From CAYZUC01 sp964481705 (lineage in GTDB: Bacteria > Bacillota > Clostridia > Lachnospirales > Lachnospiraceae): 64,000 nucleotides of DNA. Numbering within the stretch: the stretch's first letter is position 1; each line of letters starts with the position of its first letter. Of the stretch, positions 53,770 through 61,830 are shown piece by piece. The stretch is taken from the NCBI GenBank assembly GCA_964481705.1, contig CAYZUC010000001.1:1-64000 (forward strand). Reading direction: 5' to 3'. The notes beneath the pieces are model-generated. The model worked only from the letters and a program-made list of their open reading frames with translations, was not told the origin of the DNA and made no database searches. The position numbers and the translations under genes are program-made.

Positions 53770-53797
53770 TTGCTTTTATGCTGTTTCGTGCTATAAT
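53770..53797 (+). promoter_or_regulatory. Promoter of tRNA-Val
   Basis: -35 TTGCTT (53770-53775), 16-base spacer, -10 TATAAT (53792-53797) preceded by TGC (extended -10). The tRNA begins 9 bases after the -10, as expected for a stable RNA gene. Confidence 0.7.
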
Positions 53798-53806
53798 TTC
53801 TCATAT

Positions 53807-53880
53807 GGAAGTATAGCTCAGCCGGGATGAGCGTTCGCCTCACACGCGAGAGGTCACGGGTTCGAGCCCCGTTGCTTCCA
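53807..53880 (+). tRNA. tRNA-Val (anticodon CAC)
   Basis: A 74-base cloverleaf. Acceptor arm GGAAGTA pairs with TGCTTCC (one G-U pair), discriminator A at 53880; D arm AGCTCAGCCGGGATGAGC; anticodon stem-loop TTCGC-CTCACAC-GCGAG puts CAC at the anticodon; T arm has GGGTTCGAGCCCC. CCA is not encoded; four T follow. It is a solitary gene at the border between the two polysaccharide transcription units. Confidence 0.93.
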
Positions 53881-53910
53881 TTTTAACTGTTAATCGGAAA
53901 TGAGGTATTT

Positions 53911-54360
53911 ATGGAAGTTCTAAAGATATTGGGTTCCAACACGATTCTGCTGTCATCGATTATAGGATGGGCGACTGCTCAGATTCTTAAGACGATTATC
54001 AACTTTTGTTTTACAAAATCCTTTAACGCGGAACGACTGGTAGGATCGGGAGGCATGCCCAGTTCTCACTCTGCTACTGTCTGCGCTCTTTCTACATCGA
54101 CTGCCTTTCAATATGGATTTGGCTCCTTTGAATTTGCCATTGCTACCGTATTTGCTATTATTGTTATGTACGATGCAATCGGAGTACGTCGAGAGACCGG
54201 AGTACAGGCTGTCCTATTGAACAAAATGATCGATGTGTTTTCCAATATGGAGGGTTTCCCCACAACAGAAGCCAAATTAAAGGAATTAGTTGGTCATACC
54301 CCCATTCAGGTTGCTGCGGGAGCTATCCTTGGAGTTATCGTTGCATTCCTTATGAAATAA
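53911..54360 (+). CDS. Divergent PAP2 family protein (YuiD/DUF212)
   Basis: 149 residues with four or five hydrophobic segments. Motifs SGGMPSSHSATVCAL and YDAIGVRRETGVQA are the divergent phosphatase-like signature of DUF212/YuiD; these proteins resemble acid phosphatases of the PAP2 fold. Might act on a lipid phosphate such as undecaprenyl diphosphate, which would suit the location, but no function is shown for the family as far as I know. Plus strand, downstream of the tRNA; GAGG before the ATG. Ends at a bidirectional terminator. Confidence 0.9.
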   Translation: MEVLKILGSNTILLSSIIGWATAQILKTIINFCFTKSFNAERLVGSGGMPSSHSATVCALSTSTAFQYGFGSFEFAIATVFAIIVMYDAIGVRRETGVQAVLLNKMIDVFSNMEGFPTTEAKLKELVGHTPIQVAAGAILGVIVAFLMK

Positions 54361-54392
54361 AAAAGAAAAGCCTATGGCTCTTCTTTTTTTAT
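54361..54392. terminator. Bidirectional intrinsic terminator between converging genes
   Basis: Hairpin with AAGAAAAGCC and GGCTCTTCTT arms around a TAT loop, with T7 on the plus strand and T6ATTT on the minus strand. It serves the YuiD-like gene (plus) and the GT2 gene ending at 54372 (minus), whose stop codon lies within it. Confidence 0.75.
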
Positions 54393-55301
54393 TTCATCAA
54401 TTATATACGGAGGACGATTTCTGGAAGCATCCAATGTCCTCCAAATGTATTCTCCGATAATACCCAGCATAACCATAATAATACCAGAGGAAAACAATAC
54501 CAGACACATCAAGGATGCCCAGCCTTGAATTGGAGTTCCAATAACCAACGCTTCATAGAAAATTTCCAAAATCCACAAAATAGAAACTACGAAAAAACAC
54601 GTTCCAAGTCCGGAAATAAACCGTATTGGAAAATAGGAAAAGCTCATCATGGAATCCAATGCCAGCTTCACCTTCTTGCCAAGTGTCCAACGGGACTTTC
54701 CAACTTCACGATCAAGTCTATGAAAATAAATCTTATCCGTACGAAATCCTGCCCATAACACCTGAAGTGTCAGAGAAGAATTCTTCTCATCCAAAAGCTC
54801 CAGAACCTGAATCACCTGACGATCAATCAGATAACAATCACAGCCGCCGACTGGCATATTTTTATCTACAAATCTATGAATAATCTTATAATATATACTG
54901 GCAAAAAACTTTTTCAGTGCAGGTTCATCACGATCTGACCGCACAGCAAGAACTACCTTATTTCCCTTTTTCCAGCTCTCATACATCTCAAGGATAATAG
55001 ACGAGTCCTCTTGAAGATCCGCCTGCTTTGTTACTGCGCAATCCCCGGTGCATACGGAAAGCCCTGCCAGAAGTGCTGCGTGCTCACCAAAGTTCCTGGA
55101 TAATTTCACACATTGTACATTCTTGTCCATTGCACGAATCTCGTTCATAATCTTCCAGGAATCATCCCCGGAACCATCATCTGTAAAGACAATTTCATAT
55201 TCATCCAGCTTGTCCAGAATCTTAGCTTTCATATCCTGATAAAGCATCATCAATGTATCTGCATTATAATATACAGGTACCACGATGGAAAGCTTACTCA
55301 T
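54372..55301 (-). CDS. Glycosyltransferase GT2, GtrB/ArnC/DPM1-like, with two C-terminal membrane segments
   Basis: 309 residues. KLSIVVPVYYNADTL, IVFTDDGSGDDSWKI, CVKLSRNFGEHAALLAGL, AVTKQADLQEDS (DxD-like) and YYKIIHRFVDKNMPVGGCDCYLIDR. Two membrane segments lie near residues 232-260 and 268-292. Members put a sugar from a nucleotide onto polyprenyl phosphate for later use outside the cell. Here it follows a dTDP-amino-sugar pathway, so it may load that sugar. Starts at 55301 (ATG with GGGGG upstream), overlapping the ketoisomerase gene by eight bases. Confidence 0.86.
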   Translation of the reverse strand: MSKLSIVVPVYYNADTLMMLYQDMKAKILDKLDEYEIVFTDDGSGDDSWKIMNEIRAMDKNVQCVKLSRNFGEHAALLAGLSVCTGDCAVTKQADLQEDSSIILEMYESWKKGNKVVLAVRSDRDEPALKKFFASIYYKIIHRFVDKNMPVGGCDCYLIDRQVIQVLELLDEKNSSLTLQVLWAGFRTDKIYFHRLDREVGKSRWTLGKKVKLALDSMMSFSYFPIRFISGLGTCFFVVSILWILEIFYEALVIGTPIQGWASLMCLVLFSSGIIMVMLGIIGEYIWRTLDASRNRPPYIIDEIKKEEP

Positions 55302-55716
55302 GTTCTCTGCCCCCAACTTCCTTCAAAAATGTAGTATAATCCCGAATATATTCTTTCCCATCATAATGCTCATTAGCCAATACAAGAAGCACCGAATCGG
55401 AAGAGAAATCGTACATATCCTTCCAGAGCATTGTCGGAAGATACAGACCCATACGTGGTCGGTTCAGTTCGATAATATCTGTCTCGAATCCATTGTCGAC
55501 CTTAACCTTGCTGGTTCCGCTGACATTTACGAGTACAAATTCACTCCTGCGATTTGCATGCTGTCCACGAATAACAGTTGCGTCTGATCCATACATATAG
55601 AATACTCTCTTAATTTCGAACGGGATATCCTCCATCCCCTCGATGACGACAAGATTTCCTCTCTCATCACCAAATTCTCCGAATTCAAAAATTTTATATT
55701 GATCCTTGATGTTCAT
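55294..55716 (-). CDS. dTDP-4-keto-6-deoxyglucose 3,4-ketoisomerase (FdtA/QdtA/WxcM-like cupin)
   Basis: 140 residues, single cupin. YKIFEFGEFGDERGNLVVIEG at the start and VFYMYGSDATVIRGQHANRR (His-x-x-x metal or substrate area), then NRPRMGLYLPTMLWKDMYDFS. FdtA and QdtA isomerise the keto group from C4 to C3 before transamination. FdtA gives the galacto, QdtA the gluco form; sequence alone does not decide. Start at 55716 matches family N-termini; the ORF is open to 55749. Next to the DegT aminotransferase gene. Confidence 0.87.
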   Translation of the reverse strand: MNIKDQYKIFEFGEFGDERGNLVVIEGMEDIPFEIKRVFYMYGSDATVIRGQHANRRSEFVLVNVSGTSKVKVDNGFETDIIELNRPRMGLYLPTMLWKDMYDFSSDSVLLVLANEHYDGKEYIRDYTTFLKEVGGREHE

Positions 55717-55772
55717 ATCTAATCCCATCTGCGTGTTGTTCACGCGCATATTTTCTGTCGATGCGGTTTGAT

Positions 55773-56867
55773 TTATTTCTTAAATTGATTCATTACCTGA
55801 ATAACCTGCGTCTGCTCCTCTATAGTCATTCCGTTATACATAGGAATCGAAAGAACCTCTGCTGCGCATTTCTCGGTAATCGGAAAATCTCCTGCCTTAT
55901 GTCCAAGATATTGATATGCCTCAGCCAAGTGTGGTGGAATCGGATAATGAATAATGGATCCAATCTCATGTTCCTTCAAGTATTGCATCAATTCATCCCG
56001 ATATTTACTGCGTACCACAAACTGGTGATATATCATAGTTGCGCCCTCACGAATACGAGGAAGCTCTATATATGGATTATCCAATTCTGCCAGATAACGT
56101 TCTGCAATCTTACATTTCTCAGAGATCAACTCTTCCATATGAGAAAGACGTACGCGTAATAATCCGGCTTGGATTTCATCCAGTCTGGAATTTGTACCAA
56201 CTATCTTATTGTAATACCGCTTCTCACTTCCATAATTACGGTAAACTCTCATATCCTCGGCAATCTTCTCATCATTGGTAACAATCGCGCCGCCATCCCC
56301 GAAAGCACCCAGATTCTTGGAGGGATAAAAAGAAAAGCAACCAATATCTCCAAAGGTACCTGTCGTCTGACCCTGGTACTTTGCCCCATGTGATTGAGCA
56401 CAATCCTCCACAAGACGGAGCTTGTACTTCTTACAAAGAGCAACCACATCATCCATTTTCGATGCCTGTCCATACAAATGAACCACAAGAATTGCTTTTG
56501 TGCGCTCTGTAATCTTCTCTTCCAGCTTTGTTGTATCGATATTAAAATACGCATCGGGTTCCACAAAAATGGGAGTTGCTCCATTCATAGTAATACCCAT
56601 AACGCTCGCGATATACGTATTGCCCTGAACAAGAACCTCATCTCCCTCACCGATCCCCAGGATACGGAAAGCCATCCACAAGGCATCTAATCCACTGGCC
56701 AATCCGACACAATACCTTGCTCCGACGTAGTCTGCAAATTCTTTTTCAAATTCTTTCACTTCTTCCCCCAGTACATACCATCCAGAGCGAAGAACTTTCA
56801 ATGCTTTCTCTTCAAATTCCTGTTGATATTGGAAAAATCCGCGATCCAGGCGATTTGGCATAATCAT
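55773..56867 (-). CDS. dTDP-3-amino-3,6-dideoxyhexose transaminase (FdtB/QdtB-like)
   Basis: 364 residues, DegT/DnrJ/EryC1 family. RGFFQYQQEFEEKALKVL, GLASGLDALWMAFRI, LVEDCAQSHGA, and the PLP lysine in FSFYPSKNLGAFGDGGA; RLDEIQAGLLRVRL near the active site. Follows a RmlD-like gene and precedes a FdtA-like isomerase, so C3 amination of a dTDP-keto sugar is likely. No acetyltransferase partner (FdtC/QdtC) is in the window. AAGAGG ribosome binding site. Confidence 0.88.
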   Translation of the reverse strand: MIMPNRLDRGFFQYQQEFEEKALKVLRSGWYVLGEEVKEFEKEFADYVGARYCVGLASGLDALWMAFRILGIGEGDEVLVQGNTYIASVMGITMNGATPIFVEPDAYFNIDTTKLEEKITERTKAILVVHLYGQASKMDDVVALCKKYKLRLVEDCAQSHGAKYQGQTTGTFGDIGCFSFYPSKNLGAFGDGGAIVTNDEKIAEDMRVYRNYGSEKRYYNKIVGTNSRLDEIQAGLLRVRLSHMEELISEKCKIAERYLAELDNPYIELPRIREGATMIYHQFVVRSKYRDELMQYLKEHEIGSIIHYPIPPHLAEAYQYLGHKAGDFPITEKCAAEVLSIPMYNGMTIEEQTQVIQVMNQFKK

Positions 56868-56890
56868 AGAAATTACCTCTTATCTATCGT

Positions 56891-57736
56891 TTACTTCATG
56901 TCACGAATATATTCCGCAATAGCATCTTCCCAATTTGCAAATTTATAATCGGTAGTCAGCTTGAACATATAATTCTCCAGAACCGAGTAAGCCGGACGTA
57001 CAGCAGGAGTCGGATACTCACCGGTTGTACATGGTTTCACCTTTGCTTTGACATCAGCCAGACGGAAGATTTCTTTTGCAAAATCAGCCCAGCTGCAAAA
57101 TCCCTCACAGGTTCCGTGGAAGGTTCCATAGTTATCAGAAGGAAGAAGATACAGAATCGCTTTCGCAAGTTCCTTTGCGCTCGTAGGAGTACCAAATTGA
57201 TCCTTAACAACAGTTACTTTATCATGCGTCTGTGCAAGCTGAAGCATTGTTTTCACAAAATTCTTACCATCTCCATACAGCCATGCGGTACGAATCATAA
57301 AATAGCGGTCAGCAAATTCACGAACAAAATTCTCTCCGGCAAGCTTCGTAGAACCATACATCCCCTGAGGATTGGTCGTATCAAACTCAATATAGGGTTT
57401 CGATGCATTGCCCTCGAATACATAATCTGTTGAAATCTGAACCATTTTTGCCTTGACATCGGTTGCTGCAATACTCAGATTTCTTGGTCCAATTGCATTA
57501 ATTCGATAGGCATTATCTACGTCTGTCTCACAAGCATTGACATTCGTATGTGCTGCACAATTAATAATGGCATATGGCTTTACCTCACGCGCCATCTTTA
57601 AAACTTGATCTATATTCGTAATGTCCAGTTCTGCTACATCGGTATTAACCAAATCATATTCTTTGTTTCCGGCCAGTTCCTGATTCAGAGCTCTGCCGAG
57701 CTGCCCGTTGCATCCGGTAATAATAATTTTTTTCAT
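56891..57736 (-). CDS. rmlD: dTDP-4-dehydrorhamnose reductase (RmlD/RfbD)
   Basis: 281 residues. KIIITGCNGQLGRALNQEL, INCAAHTNVNACETD, ISTDYVFEGNASKPYIEFD, YGSTKLAGENFV (Tyr-x-x-x-Lys), RTAWLYGDGKNFV and FGTPTSAKELA are RmlD motifs. It makes dTDP-L-rhamnose with NADPH. rmlA, rmlB and rmlC are not seen, so they are elsewhere. First gene of a four-gene leftward operon with promoter 57770-57798 and terminator 54361-54392. Confidence 0.92.
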   Translation of the reverse strand: MKKIIITGCNGQLGRALNQELAGNKEYDLVNTDVAELDITNIDQVLKMAREVKPYAIINCAAHTNVNACETDVDNAYRINAIGPRNLSIAATDVKAKMVQISTDYVFEGNASKPYIEFDTTNPQGMYGSTKLAGENFVREFADRYFMIRTAWLYGDGKNFVKTMLQLAQTHDKVTVVKDQFGTPTSAKELAKAILYLLPSDNYGTFHGTCEGFCSWADFAKEIFRLADVKAKVKPCTTGEYPTPAVRPAYSVLENYMFKLTTDYKFANWEDAIAEYIRDMK

Positions 57737-57769
57737 ACTATCCGACCTCTCTTTCCTTCAGTACTTCTA

Positions 57770-57798
57770 ACTATACCATTTTTCCTGTCCTATTGCAA
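57770..57798 (-). promoter_or_regulatory. Promoter of the rmlD operon
   Basis: Minus strand: -35 TTGCAA (57793-57798), 17-base spacer, -10 TATAGT (57770-57775) preceded by TGG (extended -10). It is 34 bases before the rmlD start with AGAGAGG between. Confidence 0.72.
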
Positions 57799-57805
57799 TT
57801 TTTTA

Positions 57806-57834
57806 ATGACTTATAAATGCTCCTATGCTATGAT
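57806..57834 (+). promoter_or_regulatory. Likely promoter of the plus-strand membrane protein
   Basis: -10 TATGAT (57829-57834) preceded by TGC (extended -10); -35 region near 57806-57812 (ATGACTT) is poor. It is divergent from, and just right of, the rmlD promoter. RBS GGAG precedes the 57871 start. Confidence 0.4.
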
Positions 57835-57870
57835 TAATCTGATTTCAACTAACTTAACATAGGAGCCGCC

Positions 57871-59406
57871 ATGACAACATTCAAACAATTTTGGAAACCC
57901 TATGGAGGGATTTTACTTGTATCTCTCCTTCATTGGATAATCACTTTTTTTACAGATTCTTTTGTATTCACAACACGGGGAGTAGAGAGTCCTGTTATTT
58001 TTTGGACGTGTAAGCTTCTACTTCTGCTTTTGCTCTTTTTCTTATATCGTTCTCTTTATCGTATTCTATTTTCTCCAAACAAAAAGGAGACTACGGAGTA
58101 TCAGGTAATAAAATACGCATTGCCTTATCTGATCCCAATGATTGCGGTTCTTATTTTCAAACTTCCGGAAGGCTTTTTGAGTAATGATGAAACCCTAATC
58201 TTTGGAGAAGCCTCCAGACTCGCCAATTATAACTGGTTCTATTACCTTACTACTTACTACTATATTGTTACAATGATGCTGGTTCCCTGCTGGCTTGGAC
58301 CCATTCTGGCAAAGGTTCTCATTCAGCTTCTCGTCACTGGTTATTGTGTTTATCGATTGAGTCATTCTATCAATTTCAAGTACGGAAAATTCCTTTATCT
58401 TGCTTTTTTACTTTTCCCGGTACTCGCTTATACGACATCGGCGCACAGGATTCCTATTTACTATCTACTGTATCTGTTTTTTGTGTTTAAAATGTTGATG
58501 GACCGACTCGAGCATAAATCAATCGACCGCAGAAGCCTTTGTGGACTACTATTTCTAAGCGCTGTTTTAACCCAGTGGAGAACAGAAGGCATTTATATGG
58601 TTGGACTGGCTCCTATACTTTTCTTCGTGGTTTATCCGAATCTGCGTCAAAAGAAAACAGTACTCCAGGTGATCATTGCTTCTCTTTTTATCCAATACCT
58701 GGTATCTGTTCCGCAGAATGGTATCCTCCCATCTCGTATGGGTGATCAGGCAGATAACCGGATGGGACCCTTTTATGCTTACACGATTACCAATATGTAT
58801 CGAAACGGATTAGACCTTCAAAAAAACAAAGATGCTCTTGCTCAAGTCGATCGTTATCTCTCCCTCGATACGATTGCTTCCATCAATCAGGATCTGGGTG
58901 AAATCAACTATGAGGATGTCCTTATCCTATACTACGAAGGCTATACCGGAAAGAGACCCGAAGCAGACAATGAAGACTATGAAGCCTATGTGAAGGCTTG
59001 CAAAAATATTTTTCTTCATAACCCAGGCGTCATGCTTAAGACCAGAATAGGAGCCTTTTGCTATGCCGCCACTCCCTATGATATCGTATGGCCCACCGGA
59101 GGCATACGCGGATGGTTATCTTTCGGAATCAGTATGATAAAGGTCTTTGCTTACAATCTGTTTCTTCCACATCTGATTGTACTGGCTCTCTGGTTATATA
59201 GTATCATACGCAAACGTGCTTACACCTTCTTTGTGATGTCCGGATTATGTTGTCATTGGTTTATTGTATTTATATTAGCACCTGCTTCTTACTTTAAGTA
59301 CTACTTCCCAATTTATATGACTGCTTACTTTTATGTAGTGCTTCTGGGTATCCAGGCCTTTTATCGTAGGTATCATAAAGAGAAAGGACTAAGCTTTATC
59401 CAATAA
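57871..59406 (+). CDS. Polytopic membrane protein, GT-C-like
   Basis: 511 residues with about eleven or twelve hydrophobic segments. First outward loop carries LSNDETLIFGEASRL, an acidic pair in the position of the GT-C catalytic acids; later LTQWRTEGIYMVG and a loop after residue 290 (PSRMGDQADNRMG). GT-C enzymes transfer sugars from polyprenyl phosphate carriers outside the membrane, and a GtrB-like loader is coded close by (54372), so that partner role is a fair inference. No family is assigned. Own promoter; hairpin terminator after. Confidence 0.65.
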   Translation: MTTFKQFWKPYGGILLVSLLHWIITFFTDSFVFTTRGVESPVIFWTCKLLLLLLLFFLYRSLYRILFSPNKKETTEYQVIKYALPYLIPMIAVLIFKLPEGFLSNDETLIFGEASRLANYNWFYYLTTYYYIVTMMLVPCWLGPILAKVLIQLLVTGYCVYRLSHSINFKYGKFLYLAFLLFPVLAYTTSAHRIPIYYLLYLFFVFKMLMDRLEHKSIDRRSLCGLLFLSAVLTQWRTEGIYMVGLAPILFFVVYPNLRQKKTVLQVIIASLFIQYLVSVPQNGILPSRMGDQADNRMGPFYAYTITNMYRNGLDLQKNKDALAQVDRYLSLDTIASINQDLGEINYEDVLILYYEGYTGKRPEADNEDYEAYVKACKNIFLHNPGVMLKTRIGAFCYAATPYDIVWPTGGIRGWLSFGISMIKVFAYNLFLPHLIVLALWLYSIIRKRAYTFFVMSGLCCHWFIVFILAPASYFKYYFPIYMTAYFYVVLLGIQAFYRRYHKEKGLSFIQ

Positions 59407-59411
59407 TGCAT

Positions 59412-59470
59412 AAAACAGCCGATTCCCTTATCATGTGAGTTTCACAAAAGGAATCGGCTGCAGCTTTTTT
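59412..59470. terminator. Bidirectional intrinsic terminator
   Basis: Perfect 11-bp arms CAGCCGATTCC (59416-59426) and GGAATCGGCTG (59450-59460), 23-base loop, then CAGCTTTTTT on the plus strand and TTTTATGC on the minus strand. Lies between the ends of the plus-strand membrane protein and leuA. Confidence 0.8.
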
Positions 59471-59477
59471 CAGTCCT

Positions 59478-61154
59478 TTATTTTACTAATTCCAAACGAT
59501 TAATTGCGCTAAAGATTGCACGTACAGAGGCTCTCGTAATGTTTGAGCTTACGCCAACACCATAGGTTACCCTTCCACTGTCACCATCCAGCAAATGAAT
59601 GTAGGCGGCTGCCTGCGAATTAGCACCACTTTGTAATGCATGCTCTTCGTAATCCAGCACCTTGATATTAATGTTCAGCTCCTCTTTGATTCCACGCTGA
59701 ACAGCATCAATAGGTCCATTTCCAACTGCCTCAAAGGTTCTCTCTGTTCCATGATTCGTATAAAGAATTGTGACTTTCGTATCAAATTCTGATTCAATTT
59801 CTTCCGATAAATCATCAATCTTAATTTTCTTAAAATGAACAGGCTCTTTCTTATCCAAATAATTCTCGCGGAATTTATCCATCACCTGCTCCGGAGATAC
59901 CTCGCCCTGTTTTTCCGAGATTGCCTGAATAACGTCTGCAAATTCCTTATGCATTCCCTTCGGAAGCTTAAATCCAAAGTAGGTATCCATAACAAAGGCA
60001 ACTCCACCCTTACCGGACTGAGAGTTGATACGTACAATAGGCTCATACTCACGACCGATATCTGCAGGGTCAATCGGCAAATAAGGAACATTCCAGGTAT
60101 CCGGATGACGTTCATTCATAGCCTTGACTCCCTTATTAATTGCATCCTGATGGGAACCTGAGAATGCAGTAAATACAAGCTTTCCTGCATAAGGATGTCT
60201 CGGATCGATCGTCATCTTACAGCATCTTTCATAAACTTCAATGATATCGTTGATATGTTCAATCTCCAGCTCCGGATTAATTCCCTGAGAGAACATATTG
60301 TAAGCTACCGTTAATATATCCACATTACCGGTTCTCTCACCATTTCCAAACAGAGTACCTTCTACACGGTCTGCTCCTGCTAATAATCCAAGCTCTGTTG
60401 CCGCGACTCCCGAGCCTCTGTCATTGTGGGGATGTATACTGAGAATAATACTGTCTCTCTTCTTAAAGCTTTTACCCATCCACTCAATAACATCTGCATA
60501 TGCATTCGGAGTTGTCATCTCCACCGTCGCCGGCAGATTGATAATGGCTTTGTTATCCGGTGTTGCTCCCCAGGTGTCAACGACTGCATCACATACTTCC
60601 AGTGCATACTCCGGCTCTGTACCAGTAAAGCTCTCTGGTGAGTATTCAAAAATGATTTTTCCATCAAACTTCTCCGCCCGTTCACGTACCCATTTGGTTC
60701 CCTGAATGGCAATCTGCTTAATCTCTTCCTGATTCTTGCCAAATACAACATCTCTCTGCAGAGTCGAAGTAGAATTATAGATATGTACTACCGCCTGCTT
60801 AATGCCCTGTATAGATTCAAAAGTACGTTCTATCTGCTCCTCTCTGCACTGAGAAAGAACCTGAACACGTACGTCATCCGGAATCAGCTTACGTTCAACC
60901 AGCTGACGCAGAAAATCAAACTCGATCTGAGAGGCCGCCGGAAATCCAATCTCAATCTCCTTAAATCCCATCTTTACTAACATATTAAACATTTCAATCT
61001 TTTCTGACACTACCATAGGGTCTATCAGTGCCTGATTGCCGTCTCTTAAATCAACACTACACCAGATTGGTGCTTTTTCTATTTCTTTGTCCGGCCATTC
61101 TCTTTCAGGATAATGCATTACCGGGTTCTTTTTATATCTTTTATAATTTAACAT
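59478..61154 (-). CDS. leuA: 2-isopropylmalate synthase
   Basis: 558 residues, the long LeuA2-type form. APIWCSVDLRDGNQALIDPM gives the metal and substrate Arg-Asp, SIHPHNDRGSGVAATEL has the H-x-H metal ligands, and GERTGNVDILTV follows. The last 130 residues are the leucine-sensing regulatory domain, with SGANSQAAAYIHLLD. It condenses acetyl-CoA with 2-oxoisovalerate, first step of leucine synthesis. Start at 61154 behind GGAG; 61166 is an alternative ATG. A near 200-base leader lies upstream. Confidence 0.95.
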   Translation of the reverse strand: MLNYKRYKKNPVMHYPEREWPDKEIEKAPIWCSVDLRDGNQALIDPMVVSEKIEMFNMLVKMGFKEIEIGFPAASQIEFDFLRQLVERKLIPDDVRVQVLSQCREEQIERTFESIQGIKQAVVHIYNSTSTLQRDVVFGKNQEEIKQIAIQGTKWVRERAEKFDGKIIFEYSPESFTGTEPEYALEVCDAVVDTWGATPDNKAIINLPATVEMTTPNAYADVIEWMGKSFKKRDSIILSIHPHNDRGSGVAATELGLLAGADRVEGTLFGNGERTGNVDILTVAYNMFSQGINPELEIEHINDIIEVYERCCKMTIDPRHPYAGKLVFTAFSGSHQDAINKGVKAMNERHPDTWNVPYLPIDPADIGREYEPIVRINSQSGKGGVAFVMDTYFGFKLPKGMHKEFADVIQAISEKQGEVSPEQVMDKFRENYLDKKEPVHFKKIKIDDLSEEIESEFDTKVTILYTNHGTERTFEAVGNGPIDAVQRGIKEELNINIKVLDYEEHALQSGANSQAAAYIHLLDGDSGRVTYGVGVSSNITRASVRAIFSAINRLELVK

Positions 61155-61386
61155 TCTATTCTCCATTCTACGCGCATCTTTCAGCGCATCTCAAGTTTTG
61201 CAGGGTTAAAATTACCTTTGGTCACCATGTACTGATTTGACTTCTTATCATCAGTATGGTAGTCGGTAAATCACGCTGTACTTGATTAAAATAGACATCT
61301 TATTTCTTATAATTCGCTTAGCCCCATCTAAATCATCCTCTTTCCATATAATTTCCGATTATAACATAACAAGACGTAAAAAAACA
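61155..61386 (-). promoter_or_regulatory. leuA promoter and long 5' leader
   Basis: Minus strand -10 TATAAT at 61358-61363 (extended with TG); -35 area is a T-run near 61381-61386. About 195 bases of untranslated leader follow. It includes a hairpin (arms ACCATGTACTGAT 61224-61236 and ATCAGTATGGT 61250-61260, plus-strand view, with a two-base bulge) and a tiny possible leader frame, MGLSEL, whose two Leu codons come behind AGAGG. I see no T-box GGTGG-type motif. Leucine control is a guess from the gene. Confidence 0.5.
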
Positions 61387-61408
61387 GCCCTTTCTATCAA
61401 AGGGCTGT
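61377..61408 (-). terminator. Intrinsic terminator after the HPr gene
   Basis: Arms ACAGCCCTTT (61384-61393) and AAAGGGCTGT (61399-61408), 5-base loop; on the minus strand followed by TTTTTTT. 24 bases after the HPr stop. It ends just before the leuA promoter. Confidence 0.85.
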
Positions 61409-61432
61409 TCTGCTTTGTTAAGATCTGTCGGG

Positions 61433-61696
61433 TCACTCACCCAAACCATTCTCTATCGCTGTGATTAATGCTTTCAGTGCATCCTCTTCGTCCTCACCTT
61501 CGCATACAAACTCTACTTCATCGCCGCATTTCACACACGCACCCAAAACACTTAGAACGCTCTTTGCATTTGCCGTATTATCTCTAAATGTAAACGTAAT
61601 TAGAGACTTGAACTGCATAGCCTCCTTACATAGTATTCCTGCCGGACGTAGGTGTAGACCTGTGGGATTCTTTATGACAACCTTCTGGCTAACCAT
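61433..61696 (-). CDS. HPr family phosphocarrier protein
   Basis: 87 residues, full-length HPr. NPTGLHLRPAG places the phosphorylated histidine at residue 15 with Arg17, and NAKSVLSVLGA places Ser46, the HPr kinase site. Both regulatory residues are present, so it could work in the PTS and in CcpA-type control rather than being a Crh-like copy lacking His15. Start at 61696 (GGAGG upstream), much shorter than the open frame to 61762. Monocistronic with promoter 61767-61795 and terminator 61377-61408. Confidence 0.92.
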   Translation of the reverse strand: MVSQKVVIKNPTGLHLRPAGILCKEAMQFKSLITFTFRDNTANAKSVLSVLGACVKCGDEVEFVCEGEDEEDALKALITAIENGLGE

Positions 61697-61766
61697 TGCC
61701 TTTCCTCCATTCATCTCGCAACATCTGCCGCTAAATATTAAGCCATATGTGTGCTTTAACATAATA

Positions 61767-61795
61767 ACTATACCATCATATGTTAAATTTCACAA
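61767..61795 (-). promoter_or_regulatory. Promoter of the HPr gene
   Basis: Minus strand: -35 TTGTGA (61790-61795), 17-base spacer, -10 TATAGT (61767-61772) with TGG before it (extended -10). About 70 bases before the start. Confidence 0.7.
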
Positions 61796-61830
61796 GTATT
61801 TTGAAAAATTAATATATTTTTTAGGCAATC

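Noticed and set aside
53807..53880. attB/attL site at the tRNA-Val
   Set aside because: No second copy of the tRNA 3' end was noticed in the window and no integrase lies next to it.
61155..61432. T-box riboswitch controlling leuA
   Set aside because: No T-box bulge sequence (GGTGG-ACCGCG type) and no antiterminator/terminator pair next to the start; the only terminator present belongs to the upstream HPr gene.
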